From assembly GCF_009193295.2 (NCBI RefSeq), contig NZ_CP059973.1:806001-870000 (forward strand): DNA of 64,000 nucleotides. The letters are read 5' to 3'. The position numbers and the translations under genes were made by a program. The notes beneath the pieces were generated by a model, which did no database searches, was not told the origin of the DNA, and saw only the letters and a program-made list of their open reading frames with translations. Every line of letters begins with the position of its first letter. Within the stretch, counting starts at the first letter, position 1. This DNA is from Bacteroides luhongzhouii (GTDB lineage Bacteria; Bacteroidota; Bacteroidia; Bacteroidales; Bacteroidaceae). Positions 34,941 to 44,129 of the stretch are shown piece by piece.

Positions 34941-37900
34941 ATGAAAAAAGAAATTACTAGACTCATTTGTGCGGCCATTTGCTGCACGCCCATTATAGGA
35001 TTTGCTCAGACAGGTGATAAGTTCACTTCAACTGACAACCTTTATAAAGAAGGGAAAGAACTTTTCCAGGAAAAGAATTATGCAGCTGCTTTGCCGGCTC
35101 TGAAAGCATTTGTAAAACAAAAGCCCGCAGCCAGCCTTCTTCAGGACGCAGAGTATATGCTGGTCAGTTCGGCTTACGAACTGAAAGACAAAAACCGTAT
35201 CGAACTCCTCCGTAAATATCTCGACCGTTATCCTGACACTCCTTATGCCAACCGTATTTATTCGTTGTTAGCCTCCGGCTATTTCTACGAAGGAAAATAT
35301 GACGAGGCACTGGCGCTTTTCAACTCTGCCGACCTTGATTTGTTAGGCAATGAAGAACGAGATGACTGCACTTACCAACTGGCTACTTGTTATCTGAAAA
35401 CCGATAACCTACGAGAAGCAGCAATCTGGTTTGAAACGTTGCGTGCCAACAGCTCCAAATATGCCAAAGACTGTGATTACTACCTCTCTTATATCCGCTA
35501 TACGCAAAAGCGTTATACCGAAGCGTTGAAAGGTTTCCTTCCCTTACAGGACGACCCAAAGTACAAAGCTCTCGTCCCCTATTATATAGCCGAAATTTAT
35601 GTGCAGCTCAAAAACTACGATAAAGCACAGATTGTAGCACAAAACTACCTGTCAGCCTATCCGAACAATGAGCACGCAGCAGAAATGTACCGCATCCTGG
35701 GAGATGCCTATTACCATTTCGGACAATATCACCAAGCCGTAGAAGCATTCAACAATTACTTGAATAAAGATCGTTCGGCTCCCCGCCGCGACGCCCTTTA
35801 TATGCTGGGTCTCTCCTATTACCAAACAAAAGTCTACTCCAAAGCTGCCGAAACATTAGGGCAGGTGACAACTGCCAACGATGCCCTTGCCCAAAATGCA
35901 TATCTCCACATGGGGCTCTCTTATCTGCAACTGGCAGAAAAAAGCAAGGCCCGCATGGCTTTCGAACAAGCAGCCGCCTCCAATGCCAATATGCAAATCA
36001 AAGAACAGGCAGCCTACAATTATGCTCTTTGCCTGCATGAGACTTCTTTCTCCGCTTTCGGTGAATCAGTTACTGCCTTCGAGAAATTCCTGAATGAATT
36101 TCCGACTTCTCCTTATGCTGAAAAAGTCAGCAGTTACCTGGTGGAAGTGTACATGAATACGCGTAGCTACGATGCGGCTTTGAAATCAATCGACCGGATT
36201 GCCAAACCAAGTGCGCAAATATTGGAAGCCAAACAGAAGATACTGTTCCAATTAGGTACACAATCTTTCGCTAACGCTGACTTTGAACAAGCTTTGAAAT
36301 ATCTGAACCAATCCATTGCCATCGGACAATACAATCGTCAGACCAAGGCAGACGCTTACTATTGGTGTGGAGAATCCTATTACCGTCTAAACCGAATGGT
36401 AGAAGCTACACGTGATTTCAATGCTTATCTGCAACTTACCACCCAACCCAATAACGAAATGTACGCGCTTGCCAACTACAACCTAGGATATATCGCTTTC
36501 CACCGGAAAGATTATACGCAAGCAAGCAATTACTTCCAAAAATACGTTCAACTGGAGAAAGGTGAAAATGCAACCGCACTTGCCGATGCATACAATCGTA
36601 TTGGTGACTGCCACCTGCATGTACGTAACTTTGAAGAGGCCAAACATTATTATTCGCAAGCCGAGCAGATGAATACCTCTTCCGGAGACTATTCTTTCTA
36701 TCAACTGGCTCTTGTATCCGGTCTGCAGAAAGACTATACCGGTAAGATTACCTTACTGAACCGTTTGGTAGGAAAGTACCCTGCTTCTCCTTATGCAGTA
36801 AATGCTATTTATGAAAAAGGGCGTTCCTATGTTTTGATGGATAACAACAATCAAGCCATCACCTCCTTCAAGGAATTACTTACTAAATATCCTGAAAGCC
36901 CGGTCAGCAGAAAAGCTGCCGCCGAAATCGGGTTGTTATATTACCAAAAAGGAGATTACAATCAAGCGATCGAAGCCTACAAACAGGTTATTGAAAAATA
37001 CCCGGGTAGTGAAGAAGCCCGCCTTGCCATGCGTGATTTAAAATCTATTTATGTGGACCTCAACCGTATCGATGAATTTGCAGCTTTAGCAAATGCCATG
37101 CCGGGGCATATACGTTTCGATGCTAACGAACAAGACTCGCTTACGTATGCCGCCGCAGAAAAGATCTATGCACGAGGCAGAATGGAAGAAGCCAAGACAA
37201 GCCTCAACAAATACCTGCAGACCTTCCCGGAAGGAGCCTTCAGCCTGAACGCACATTATTATCTCTGCCTGATCGGAAACGAGCAGAAAAATTATGATAT
37301 GATTCTTCTCCACTCCGGTAAATTGCTGGAATATCCTAACAATCCGTTTGCAGAGGAAGCACTGATCTTGCGTGCTGAAGTGCAATTCAACCAGCAAAAG
37401 ATGACTGAAGCATTGGCTAGCTACAAAATGCTGAAAGAAAAAGCAACCAACGTAGAGCGTCGCCAACTTGCTGAAACGGGTATTCTGCGTTGTGCCTTCC
37501 TGCTACGAGATGATATAGAAACCATCCATGCAGCTACCGATCTGCTTGCAGAAGCCAAACTTAGTCCGGAGCTGAAAAATGAAGCTCTTTATTACCGTGC
37601 TAAAGCCTATACCAAACAAAAGGCTGACAAAAAAGCAATGGAAGACTATCGTGAACTGGCCAAAGACACACGTAACTCTTACGGTGCCGAAGCGAAATAC
37701 CAGGTTGCACAATCACTCTACGACGCAAAAGAGTATGCCGCTGCAGAGAAAGAATTGCTCAACTATATAGAACAGAGTACACCACATGCTTATTGGCTGG
37801 CACGTAGCTTTGTCCTTCTATCCGATGTTTATCACGCTACAGGTAAAAATCTGGACGCACGTCAGTATCTGTTAAGTTTGCAACAAAATTACCAAGGCAA

Positions 37901-37958
37901 TGACGACATTGAAAGCATGATTGAAAGCAGACTTCGTAATTTGAAAGTTGAGAATTGA
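34941..37958 (+). CDS. Large periplasmic tetratricopeptide-repeat protein
   Basis: This 1005-residue protein has a signal peptide ending GFAQ (about residue 24). The rest is an array of TPR-like helical pairs over the whole length, with recurring motifs such as YYHFGQYHQAVEAFNNYL, LYYQKGDYNQAIEAYKQVIEKYPGS and YPDTPYANRIY. Such arrays resemble YbgF/BamD-like scaffolds. The gene is 20 bp before an outer-membrane barrel gene and probably forms a complex with it in the periplasm. Its exact function is unknown. Start chosen from the promoter and signal peptide; an upstream in-frame start would begin inside the Nudix gene. Confidence 0.85.
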   Translation: MKKEITRLICAAICCTPIIGFAQTGDKFTSTDNLYKEGKELFQEKNYAAALPALKAFVKQKPAASLLQDAEYMLVSSAYELKDKNRIELLRKYLDRYPDTPYANRIYSLLASGYFYEGKYDEALALFNSADLDLLGNEERDDCTYQLATCYLKTDNLREAAIWFETLRANSSKYAKDCDYYLSYIRYTQKRYTEALKGFLPLQDDPKYKALVPYYIAEIYVQLKNYDKAQIVAQNYLSAYPNNEHAAEMYRILGDAYYHFGQYHQAVEAFNNYLNKDRSAPRRDALYMLGLSYYQTKVYSKAAETLGQVTTANDALAQNAYLHMGLSYLQLAEKSKARMAFEQAAASNANMQIKEQAAYNYALCLHETSFSAFGESVTAFEKFLNEFPTSPYAEKVSSYLVEVYMNTRSYDAALKSIDRIAKPSAQILEAKQKILFQLGTQSFANADFEQALKYLNQSIAIGQYNRQTKADAYYWCGESYYRLNRMVEATRDFNAYLQLTTQPNNEMYALANYNLGYIAFHRKDYTQASNYFQKYVQLEKGENATALADAYNRIGDCHLHVRNFEEAKHYYSQAEQMNTSSGDYSFYQLALVSGLQKDYTGKITLLNRLVGKYPASPYAVNAIYEKGRSYVLMDNNNQAITSFKELLTKYPESPVSRKAAAEIGLLYYQKGDYNQAIEAYKQVIEKYPGSEEARLAMRDLKSIYVDLNRIDEFAALANAMPGHIRFDANEQDSLTYAAAEKIYARGRMEEAKTSLNKYLQTFPEGAFSLNAHYYLCLIGNEQKNYDMILLHSGKLLEYPNNPFAEEALILRAEVQFNQQKMTEALASYKMLKEKATNVERRQLAETGILRCAFLLRDDIETIHAATDLLAEAKLSPELKNEALYYRAKAYTKQKADKKAMEDYRELAKDTRNSYGAEAKYQVAQSLYDAKEYAAAEKELLNYIEQSTPHAYWLARSFVLLSDVYHATGKNLDARQYLLSLQQNYQGNDDIESMIESRLRNLKVEN

Positions 37959-37978
37959 GAATTAAAAAATAGAAAAAT

Positions 37979-39700
37979 ATGAAACGATCTCATTATATAA
38001 TAGGGGGACTCGCATTGGCAATGTCAATGCCATCCAGCCTTCAAGCCCAAACTACCCAACCGAAGGATACAACAATGAACCGTACGGTCGTTGTGGAACA
38101 AGAATATAACCCAGACATTATGGACGCTTCGAAAGTAAACGTCCTGCCTAAAGTAGAAGAACCGACAGTGAGCAAGAAAGAGGTAGAGTATGCCACAACA
38201 TTCTTTCCGGCCACTTCCGTTCCGGCAGGTCTGATGCGCCCCTATACCGGAAAAGAAGTTCAGCCCGGCACTACCCCGGGATATGTACGTGCCGGATATG
38301 GTAATTATGGCAATTTGGACATTCTTGCCAATTATCTATTCCGTCTGTCAAAGAAAGACAAATTGGATGTACGTTTCCAAATGGATGGAATGGATGGTAA
38401 GTTAACTCTTCCCTTCACAGATGGAGAGAAATGGAATGCTTTCTACTACCGCACACGTGCTAATGTGGATTATACGCATCAATTCGATAAGTTGGATTTA
38501 AATATTGCCGGAAACTTCGGATTGAGCAACTTCAACTTCCAACCGGAAAGCGTAAACAGCAAGCAGAAATTCACATCCGGTGACTTCCATGCGGGCATTC
38601 ATTTCATTGATGAGACCGCACCACTGCGTTTCAATGCAGAAACAAATCTGTTGATGTATGAACGCCAGCATAACATGTTCAATGAATTTGAAACCAATAC
38701 AGGTATCAAGGAAACAATCATACGTACCAAAGGCGATGTCACGGGAGCTATCGGCGACCAACAATTAATAACTATCGCTTTGGAAATGAACAATCTTCTC
38801 TACAACGGATATACAAAGAATGTTTCTACCGGAGATGAATATTTCAAAAACTACACAACACTTCTTTTAAATCCATATTATGAACTGGATAATGATGACT
38901 GGAAATTGCATATCGGAGCCAATGTAGATTTATCTTTCGGATTTGATAAGTCTTTCCGTATTTCACCCGATATCACTGCACAGTATATTTTTTCTGACAG
39001 CTACATTGTTTATGCAAAAGCAACTGGCGGTAAGCAACTGAATGATTTCCGCAGATTAGAAAGTATCTGTCCTTACGGTGAACTGCCGGAGGCAAATACC
39101 ACTGCCACTTTGGGATATGTACAACGTCCTTATGATACTTACGAGCAAATCAACGGTAGTATCGGATTCAAAACAAGCCCTTATCCGGGACTTTGGTTCA
39201 ACGTGTTCGGTGGTTATCAGAATCTAAAGAACGACTTATCTTATTTAGGTTTTGACCCAAGTAATATTTATTCAGGTTCTTATCTTTCTTTTGCTCAAGA
39301 TAATACAGATAATCTTTACCTTGGAGGTGAAATCAGTTACGATTACAAAGATATCCTCGGAATATCAGCTAAATATACTTACCGTAATTGGGACAGCAAA
39401 ACAGGGGAATATCTGTTGACTGTGAAACCAGTCAGTGAAATGTCTTTCAATGTACGTATTCATCCGATCTCTGCTCTTAACATAAATCTGGGTTATGAAT
39501 CTATCAGCCGCAAAGAAGTAAAAGAGCATGCGAAAATGACTGCAGTGAATGATTTGCATATCGGAGCCAGCTACAATGTGTTCAAAGGCGTATCTGTCTA
39601 TGCTCAAGTACATAACTTGCTGAACAAGAAATATCAATATTATTTAGGTTATCCTACGGAAGGATTCAATTTCTTAGGAGGATTGAGTTTCCGATTCTAA
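37979..39700 (+). CDS. Outer-membrane beta-barrel protein, TonB-receptor-like C-terminus
   Basis: This 573-residue protein has a signal peptide ending LQAQ (about residue 24). A short acidic N-terminal region contains VVVEQEYNPDIMDASKVNVLPKVEEP, which resembles a TonB-box/linker region. No plug domain is present. Alternating beta strands end with VYAQVHNLLNKKYQYYLGYP and terminal SFRF, the signature of TonB-dependent receptors and other Bacteroidota barrels. Without a plug it is more likely a structural or gated pore working with the TPR protein encoded directly upstream. The transcript ends at a strong terminator. Confidence 0.82.
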   Translation: MKRSHYIIGGLALAMSMPSSLQAQTTQPKDTTMNRTVVVEQEYNPDIMDASKVNVLPKVEEPTVSKKEVEYATTFFPATSVPAGLMRPYTGKEVQPGTTPGYVRAGYGNYGNLDILANYLFRLSKKDKLDVRFQMDGMDGKLTLPFTDGEKWNAFYYRTRANVDYTHQFDKLDLNIAGNFGLSNFNFQPESVNSKQKFTSGDFHAGIHFIDETAPLRFNAETNLLMYERQHNMFNEFETNTGIKETIIRTKGDVTGAIGDQQLITIALEMNNLLYNGYTKNVSTGDEYFKNYTTLLLNPYYELDNDDWKLHIGANVDLSFGFDKSFRISPDITAQYIFSDSYIVYAKATGGKQLNDFRRLESICPYGELPEANTTATLGYVQRPYDTYEQINGSIGFKTSPYPGLWFNVFGGYQNLKNDLSYLGFDPSNIYSGSYLSFAQDNTDNLYLGGEISYDYKDILGISAKYTYRNWDSKTGEYLLTVKPVSEMSFNVRIHPISALNINLGYESISRKEVKEHAKMTAVNDLHIGASYNVFKGVSVYAQVHNLLNKKYQYYLGYPTEGFNFLGGLSFRF

Positions 39701-39708
39701 ATTAATGA

Positions 39709-39745
39709 AAGGGGCGTTATCCGGAAATGGAAACGCCCCTTCTTA
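39709..39745 (+). terminator. Terminator after the TPR/barrel gene pair
   Basis: AAGGGGCGTT (39709-39718) and AACGCCCCTT (39732-39741) form a perfect 10-bp stem followed by CTT. The A-run that follows would give a T-run on the minus strand only at the far side. Confidence 0.7.
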
Positions 39746-39802
39746 AAAAACTTAAACTTCAATTATTCTGTTGTCGTCACTACAAATCCGCCACCAATAG
39801 AT

Positions 39803-40669
39803 TTATAAGCCTTGTATTTCTTCTACCGACAGACCTGTTATCTGTGAAATAGTATTAATAGGAATATTCAAAATCTTCATATTACGTGCTGTTTCTTTTT
39901 TTTCTTCTGCACGGCCTTCTGCACGGCCTTCCGCACGGCCTTCTGCACGTTCTGTTAATATATTATCTTTCAATATTACAATATTATCCAAATGACGATA
40001 ATATGCTTCAAGTTCGGTTTTCGTCATTTTATCAAGTTTCAATCGTTCACGGGCCTCCGTCAAACCGGGAGCAGTAGCACTATCAGGAATATCACCTGTA
40101 TTCAGATAACCAATCCATTCTTCCAACGGGCTCTTGGCAACCTGATTAAAGTCATTCACCTTTAGTATATAATATTCAGGATAAAGCTGGCTGACAGCAT
40201 CGACCTTAAACGTCTGTTTTTGGAACGGAGTCAACTCCAGCACATCATTCTGATGAATCCCTCTGAATTCCGTTTTACCATGATATACTATATCCTTTCC
40301 ATTGCCCAATGAAAAATAGACAATATTGACGCTATACACTTTACGTACTTTATCATAACCTTCTCCACGATTGATGTACTCGGTCACCAATTTAGAAGTA
40401 CCAAACAACATACGCTGAAAATAAGCATACTCATTGTTATTCTGAACTTCAATCAGAATAAGTTCTCCTTTAGAGTTCTCCGCAAGCATATCAACACGAT
40501 TATACTTATCAAACTCATCTTCTTGATTACCTTCACTTTCCAACAATTTCTGAATGACAATCTTTTCATTGAGAAGAGTAGTCAGGAAGCCTTCAAGAAC
40601 TGCAAAATTGGCTTTATTACGCAATAAGCGTTTCATAGCCCAATCGAAACGAATATAATTACTGGCCAT
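39803..40669 (-). CDS. Rpn/PD-(D/E)XK nuclease-family putative transposase
   Basis: This protein (288 residues from the chosen start) belongs to the Bacteroidota PD-(D/E)XK family often labelled transposase, related to the recombination-promoting Rpn nucleases. The active-site region reads YNRVDMLAENSKGELILIEVQ, with D-x(n)-E-x-Q in place of E-x-K as usual in this family. The C-terminal part is helical and contains three EGRA repeats encoded by 12-bp repeats. The ATG at 40669 (MASNYIRF) is preferred over 40702 because a consensus promoter places the transcript start near 40701. No terminal repeats or partner genes are seen, so it is not an obvious mobile element itself. Confidence 0.82.
   Translation of the reverse strand: MASNYIRFDWAMKRLLRNKANFAVLEGFLTTLLNEKIVIQKLLESEGNQEDEFDKYNRVDMLAENSKGELILIEVQNNNEYAYFQRMLFGTSKLVTEYINRGEGYDKVRKVYSVNIVYFSLGNGKDIVYHGKTEFRGIHQNDVLELTPFQKQTFKVDAVSQLYPEYYILKVNDFNQVAKSPLEEWIGYLNTGDIPDSATAPGLTEARERLKLDKMTKTELEAYYRHLDNIVILKDNILTERAEGRAEGRAEGRAEEKKETARNMKILNIPINTISQITGLSVEEIQGL
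39909..39944 (-). repeat. Three 12-bp tandem repeats in the Rpn gene
   Basis: On the plus strand GCACGGCCTTCT occurs three times head to tail (the middle copy ends CC) and then decays. The repeats encode EGRA units, so copy-number change keeps the frame. Confidence 0.85.
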
Positions 40670-40707
40670 AGGTTCGTCTCCTTTCCCATTTTCTTTTTTC
40701 ATGCAAA

Positions 40708-40738
40708 CAAAGGTAAGCAGAAAATGTTTAATATCAAG
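40708..40738 (-). promoter_or_regulatory. Promoter of the Rpn gene
   Basis: On the minus strand CTTG (40738-40735) and TACCTTTG (40715-40708) are separated by 19 bases, consistent with a start at ATG 40669. Confidence 0.6.
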
Positions 40739-40760
40739 TATATATATCTGATAAAATGGC

Positions 40761-41366
40761 TCATCCTATCTTTATATAGACTACCGATCGTCCCGCTCCA
40801 TACTTTTTTAAAATCCCTTTCTCAATAAATGCATTAATATCCTGCAATGCCTGTGTTTTTGTCTTTCCAACAAGTAAGGCATAATCCTGCCGGTTAATAC
40901 ATGGATTCTTTTCCAAGAATTTATTTAATCGCTGCAAACACTTTTCTTCTGCTAAAGGATTCTTCACACGAAAAGGCGAATGATAACGTTGTAATACCAA
41001 TTCAGTCTCAATATCCTTCTTAAACTGGCGGTTGATTCTCAAATTAATATCTTTAAGAGATACTGACGGTGAACGCAAGTCTTTTGAATCAGTCACTTCT
41101 TTGTTCACATTCAAAGAAAGAGTAAAATAACCAATATCACCCAATTCAACGGAAAATCCCTTCAAAAGCAAATGTCTTAGTTCTTTCGAAATAGCTTCTA
41201 TGACACCTACCACTTGCGCATGAGGCATATGCTGAAATGCAGTCACTTGTTCTACAAATTCTTCGGCTGTATAACTGCCTTTCAAAACGACACGTGCATG
41301 CAGTGGTAGTTCTTCTCCACTCTTATCAGGGTTGGGAGTCTCATAAAGGTCATAATTAACACTCAT
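40761..41366 (-). CDS. HU-like DNA-binding protein with C-terminal extension
   Basis: This 201-residue protein has an HU-fold N-terminal half (about 1-125; VELGDIGYFTLSL corresponds to the G-x-F-G segment) as in the Bacteroidota HU-related family. The C-terminal 75 residues (CINRQDYALLVGKTKTQALQDINAFIEKGILKKYG) look like a winged-helix or helix-turn-helix unit, so the protein could bind a specific site. It is transcribed away from topA, and an array of three 20-bp palindromes lies 78-141 bp upstream of its start, in its leader. Autoregulation through this array is an attractive but untested idea. Confidence 0.82.
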   Translation of the reverse strand: MSVNYDLYETPNPDKSGEELPLHARVVLKGSYTAEEFVEQVTAFQHMPHAQVVGVIEAISKELRHLLLKGFSVELGDIGYFTLSLNVNKEVTDSKDLRSPSVSLKDINLRINRQFKKDIETELVLQRYHSPFRVKNPLAEEKCLQRLNKFLEKNPCINRQDYALLVGKTKTQALQDINAFIEKGILKKYGAGRSVVYIKIG

Positions 41367-41443
41367 TACTTATTAGTTTTTCATTGGAAAAGATTAATTT
41401 CTCTCTTCCAATATATTATTTATTCAATTTACTATTCAATTTC

Positions 41444-41507
41444 CGTTTGACAGTTGTCAAGCGATAGCTCAACAGTTGTCAGGCGTTCGTTTGACAACTG
41501 TCAAACG
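41444..41507. repeat. Array of three 20-bp palindromes with exact 22-bp period
   Basis: Units start at 41444, 41466 and 41488. Unit 3 is CGTTTGACA-AC-TGTCAAACG with perfect 9-bp arms. Unit 1 is CGTTTGACA-GT-TGTCAAGCG. Unit 2 is the most degenerate (AGCTCAACA-GT-TGTCAGGCG). The 22-bp period is about two helical turns, so all sites face the same side of the DNA, as in cooperative operators. Confidence 0.85.
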
Positions 41508-41655
41508 AAAACTAACTTACTAATGAGACAAATGTACGTAGAATATAGAGAAACTAACCTATACCAATTGATATTTTATTTCCTGCAATAAAATGTAAAT
41601 CTTAAGATTTTATTAAATTCTCCTTATAATATAAGGTAGGGAGAATCTTTTTTTT

Positions 41656-41663
41656 TACTTTTG
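41656..41663 (+). promoter_or_regulatory. topA promoter -7 element
   Basis: TACTTTTG matches TAnnTTTG and lies 43 bases before the ATG at 41706. The region just upstream contains the palindrome CCTTATA-A-TATAAGG (41622-41636), which covers the -33 area. Confidence 0.6.
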
Positions 41664-41705
41664 TCCCCGAATATTATGGTACAAGCCATTATAAAAGAAA
41701 GAATT

Positions 41706-44051
41706 ATGCAGAAAAACCTTGTCATTGTCGAGTCTCCGGCAAAAGCAAAAACGATTGAAAAGTTTCTGGGGAAAGATTTCAAAGTCCTTTCTAGTTACGG
41801 ACACATACGTGATCTGAAGAAAAAAGATTTCAGTATCGACGTAAATAATGATTTTGAACCCAGTTACGAAATCCCGGCAGACAAAAAGGCGCTGGTTAGC
41901 ACACTGAAGACAGAAGCTAAAGAGGCAGAAACCGTATGGCTCGCATCCGATGAGGACCGCGAGGGAGAGGCGATTGCCTGGCATCTGTATGAGGTCTTGA
42001 AACTAAAACCGGAAAACACAAAACGAATCGTATTTCATGAAATTACGAAGAGCGCTATCTTAAAAGCTATTGAACAACCACGCAACATTGACCTCAACCT
42101 CGTAAATGCACAGCAAGCACGACGGATTCTGGACCGTATCGTAGGTTTCGAACTCTCTCCCGTACTTTGGAGAAAAGTGAAACCGGCACTCTCTGCCGGA
42201 CGTGTTCAATCAGTTGCTGTCCGTCTGATCGTTGAACGTGAACGTGAAATACATGCTTTCAAAACGGAAGCTGCTTATCGCGTCACTGCCGTATTCCTCG
42301 TCCCGGACACGGATGGGAAACTGGTGGAAATGAAAGCTGAACTAGCTCGCCGTATCAAAACAAAAAAAGAAGCAAAGGCTTTCCTCGACGCTTGTCAGGG
42401 AGCGAGCTTTGCAATCGATGATATTACCACCCGCCCGATCAAGAAAACGCCTCCTGCTCCGTTTACAACATCTACTTTGCAACAGGAAGCCGCACGCAAG
42501 CTGGGATACACCGTAGCGCAGACCATGATGCTCGCGCAGCGTTTATACGAATCGGGATTCATCACTTACATGCGTACGGACTCTGTCAACCTCTCGGAAT
42601 TTGCAACGACAGGCAGTAAAGACGCTATCATCAAAATGATGGGCGACCGCTACGTACATCCCCGCCATTTCGAGACAAAGACCAAGGGCGCACAAGAAGC
42701 TCACGAGGCCATCCGTCCTACATATATGGAGAACCAGTCCATTGAAGGAACAGCGCAGGAGAAAAAATTATATGACTTGATATGGAAACGCACCATAGCT
42801 TCACAAATGGCAGACGCGGAACTGGAAAAGACGACTGCTACAATAACAATCAGTGGCAGCAATGATGTATTTACAGCTACTGGTGAGGTGATTAAGTTCG
42901 ACGGCTTCTTGCGTGTATATCGTGAATCTTATGATGACGACAATGAACAGGAAGATGAGAGCCACCTGCTTCCTCCTCTGAAAAAAGGTCAGAAGTTGGA
43001 ACATGGACCTATCATCGCAACCGAACGTTTCACCCAACGCCCTCCGCGCTACACGGAAGCAAGTCTTGTACGCAAGTTGGAAGAACTGGGTATCGGACGT
43101 CCGTCCACGTATGCACCTACCATCTCTACCATCCAGCAACGTGAGTATGTGGAGAAAGGTAATAAAGACGGAGAAAAACGTCAGTTTAATGTCATGACAT
43201 TAAAGGATCATCAGATTAAGGATGAGAATCATACTGAAATTACCGGTGCAGAAAAGGCAAAGTTACTTCCAACAGACATCGGCACAGTAGTAAATGATTT
43301 CCTGACCGAGTATTTCCCGGACATTCTGGATTTCAACTTTACCGCCAGCGTAGAAAAGGAATTTGACGAAATTGCAGAAGGAGAAGTAAAGTGGACTTCT
43401 ATCATGAAGAATTTCTATGATAAGTTCCACCCGTCTGTAGAAAGCACGTTGGCTATCAAGACGGAACATAAAGTAGGCGAACGCATCTTGGGAGAAGAAC
43501 CGGGAACAGGTAAAACCGTTTCCGTTAAGATTGGCCGCTTTGGTCCTGTTGTACAGATTGGTACTGTAGAAGATGAAGAAAAGCCACGCTTTGCGCAAAT
43601 GAAGAAAGGTCAATCCATGGAAACCATCACATTGGAAGAAGCACTGGAATTATTCAAATTGCCTCGTACATTGGGCGAATATGAAGGAAAGACAGTCAGT
43701 GTCGGTGTAGGCCGTTTCGGTCCGTATATCCTGCATAATAAAGTATATGTATCGCTGCCGAAAGGACTCGACCCGATGGAAGTTACTTTGGAGGAGGCGG
43801 AACAACTGATTTTGGACAAACGCCAGAAAGAAGTGGAACGCCACATCAAAAAGTTTGAAGAGGAACCAGAACTCGAGATTTTGAACGGACGCTATGGACC
43901 TTATATTACCTATAAAGGTTCTAATTATAAAATCCCTAAAGATATTGTCCCACAGGATTTAACGTTAAAAAGCTGTCTTGACTTAATCAAGCTTCAAGAC
44001 GAAAAAGGAGCGAATCCAGCACCCAAAAAGAAATTCTCGAAGAAGAAGTAA
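41706..44051 (+). CDS. topA: DNA topoisomerase I
   Basis: This 781-residue type IA topoisomerase relaxes negative supercoils. The TOPRIM domain begins LVIVESPAKAKTIEKFLG and contains ASDEDREGEAIAWHL. The active-site tyrosine is Y288 in GFITYMRTDSVNLS. The C-terminal region has repeated topoisomerase C-terminal units (GRFGPVVQIG, GRFGPYILHN, GRYGPYITYKG) and no zinc-ribbon cysteines, ending in a basic KKKFSKKK tail. The ATG at 41706 (MQKNLVIVES) is chosen; ATG at 41676 is possible but adds ten atypical residues. The upstream TTG at 41661 lies in the promoter. Confidence 0.97.
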   Translation: MQKNLVIVESPAKAKTIEKFLGKDFKVLSSYGHIRDLKKKDFSIDVNNDFEPSYEIPADKKALVSTLKTEAKEAETVWLASDEDREGEAIAWHLYEVLKLKPENTKRIVFHEITKSAILKAIEQPRNIDLNLVNAQQARRILDRIVGFELSPVLWRKVKPALSAGRVQSVAVRLIVEREREIHAFKTEAAYRVTAVFLVPDTDGKLVEMKAELARRIKTKKEAKAFLDACQGASFAIDDITTRPIKKTPPAPFTTSTLQQEAARKLGYTVAQTMMLAQRLYESGFITYMRTDSVNLSEFATTGSKDAIIKMMGDRYVHPRHFETKTKGAQEAHEAIRPTYMENQSIEGTAQEKKLYDLIWKRTIASQMADAELEKTTATITISGSNDVFTATGEVIKFDGFLRVYRESYDDDNEQEDESHLLPPLKKGQKLEHGPIIATERFTQRPPRYTEASLVRKLEELGIGRPSTYAPTISTIQQREYVEKGNKDGEKRQFNVMTLKDHQIKDENHTEITGAEKAKLLPTDIGTVVNDFLTEYFPDILDFNFTASVEKEFDEIAEGEVKWTSIMKNFYDKFHPSVESTLAIKTEHKVGERILGEEPGTGKTVSVKIGRFGPVVQIGTVEDEEKPRFAQMKKGQSMETITLEEALELFKLPRTLGEYEGKTVSVGVGRFGPYILHNKVYVSLPKGLDPMEVTLEEAEQLILDKRQKEVERHIKKFEEEPELEILNGRYGPYITYKGSNYKIPKDIVPQDLTLKSCLDLIKLQDEKGANPAPKKKFSKKK

Positions 44052-44069
44052 GAAAATAAAATAAGAATG

Positions 44070-44100
44070 TTGGCAGATATATATATTTTTTATATATTTG
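44070..44100 (+). promoter_or_regulatory. Promoter of the LruC-domain gene
   Basis: A TTGG-type -33 box (44070-44073) and TATATTTG (44093-44100) are separated by 19 bases; the leader is about 25 bases before ATG 44130. Confidence 0.5.
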
Positions 44101-44129
44101 CCATTTATTCTACTTATTTTCAAAAACTT

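Larger units (their letters stand above)
41367..41705. other. Divergent control region between the HU-like gene and topA
   Basis: This 339-bp region has no gene. It holds the three-palindrome array (41444-41507), a minus-strand -7 element TACATTTG (41536-41529), two further palindromes (41588-41636) and the topA promoter. Confidence 0.75.

Noticed and set aside
39803..40669. Transposase-labelled Rpn gene considered as an insertion sequence
   Set aside because: No terminal inverted repeats or target-site duplication are visible around it and it has an ordinary Bacteroidota promoter.
41444..41507. Palindrome array considered as a CRISPR or plasmid iteron array
   Set aside because: The spacers between units are only 2 bp, there are no cas genes, and the units are palindromic, unlike CRISPR. 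No replication gene is near.
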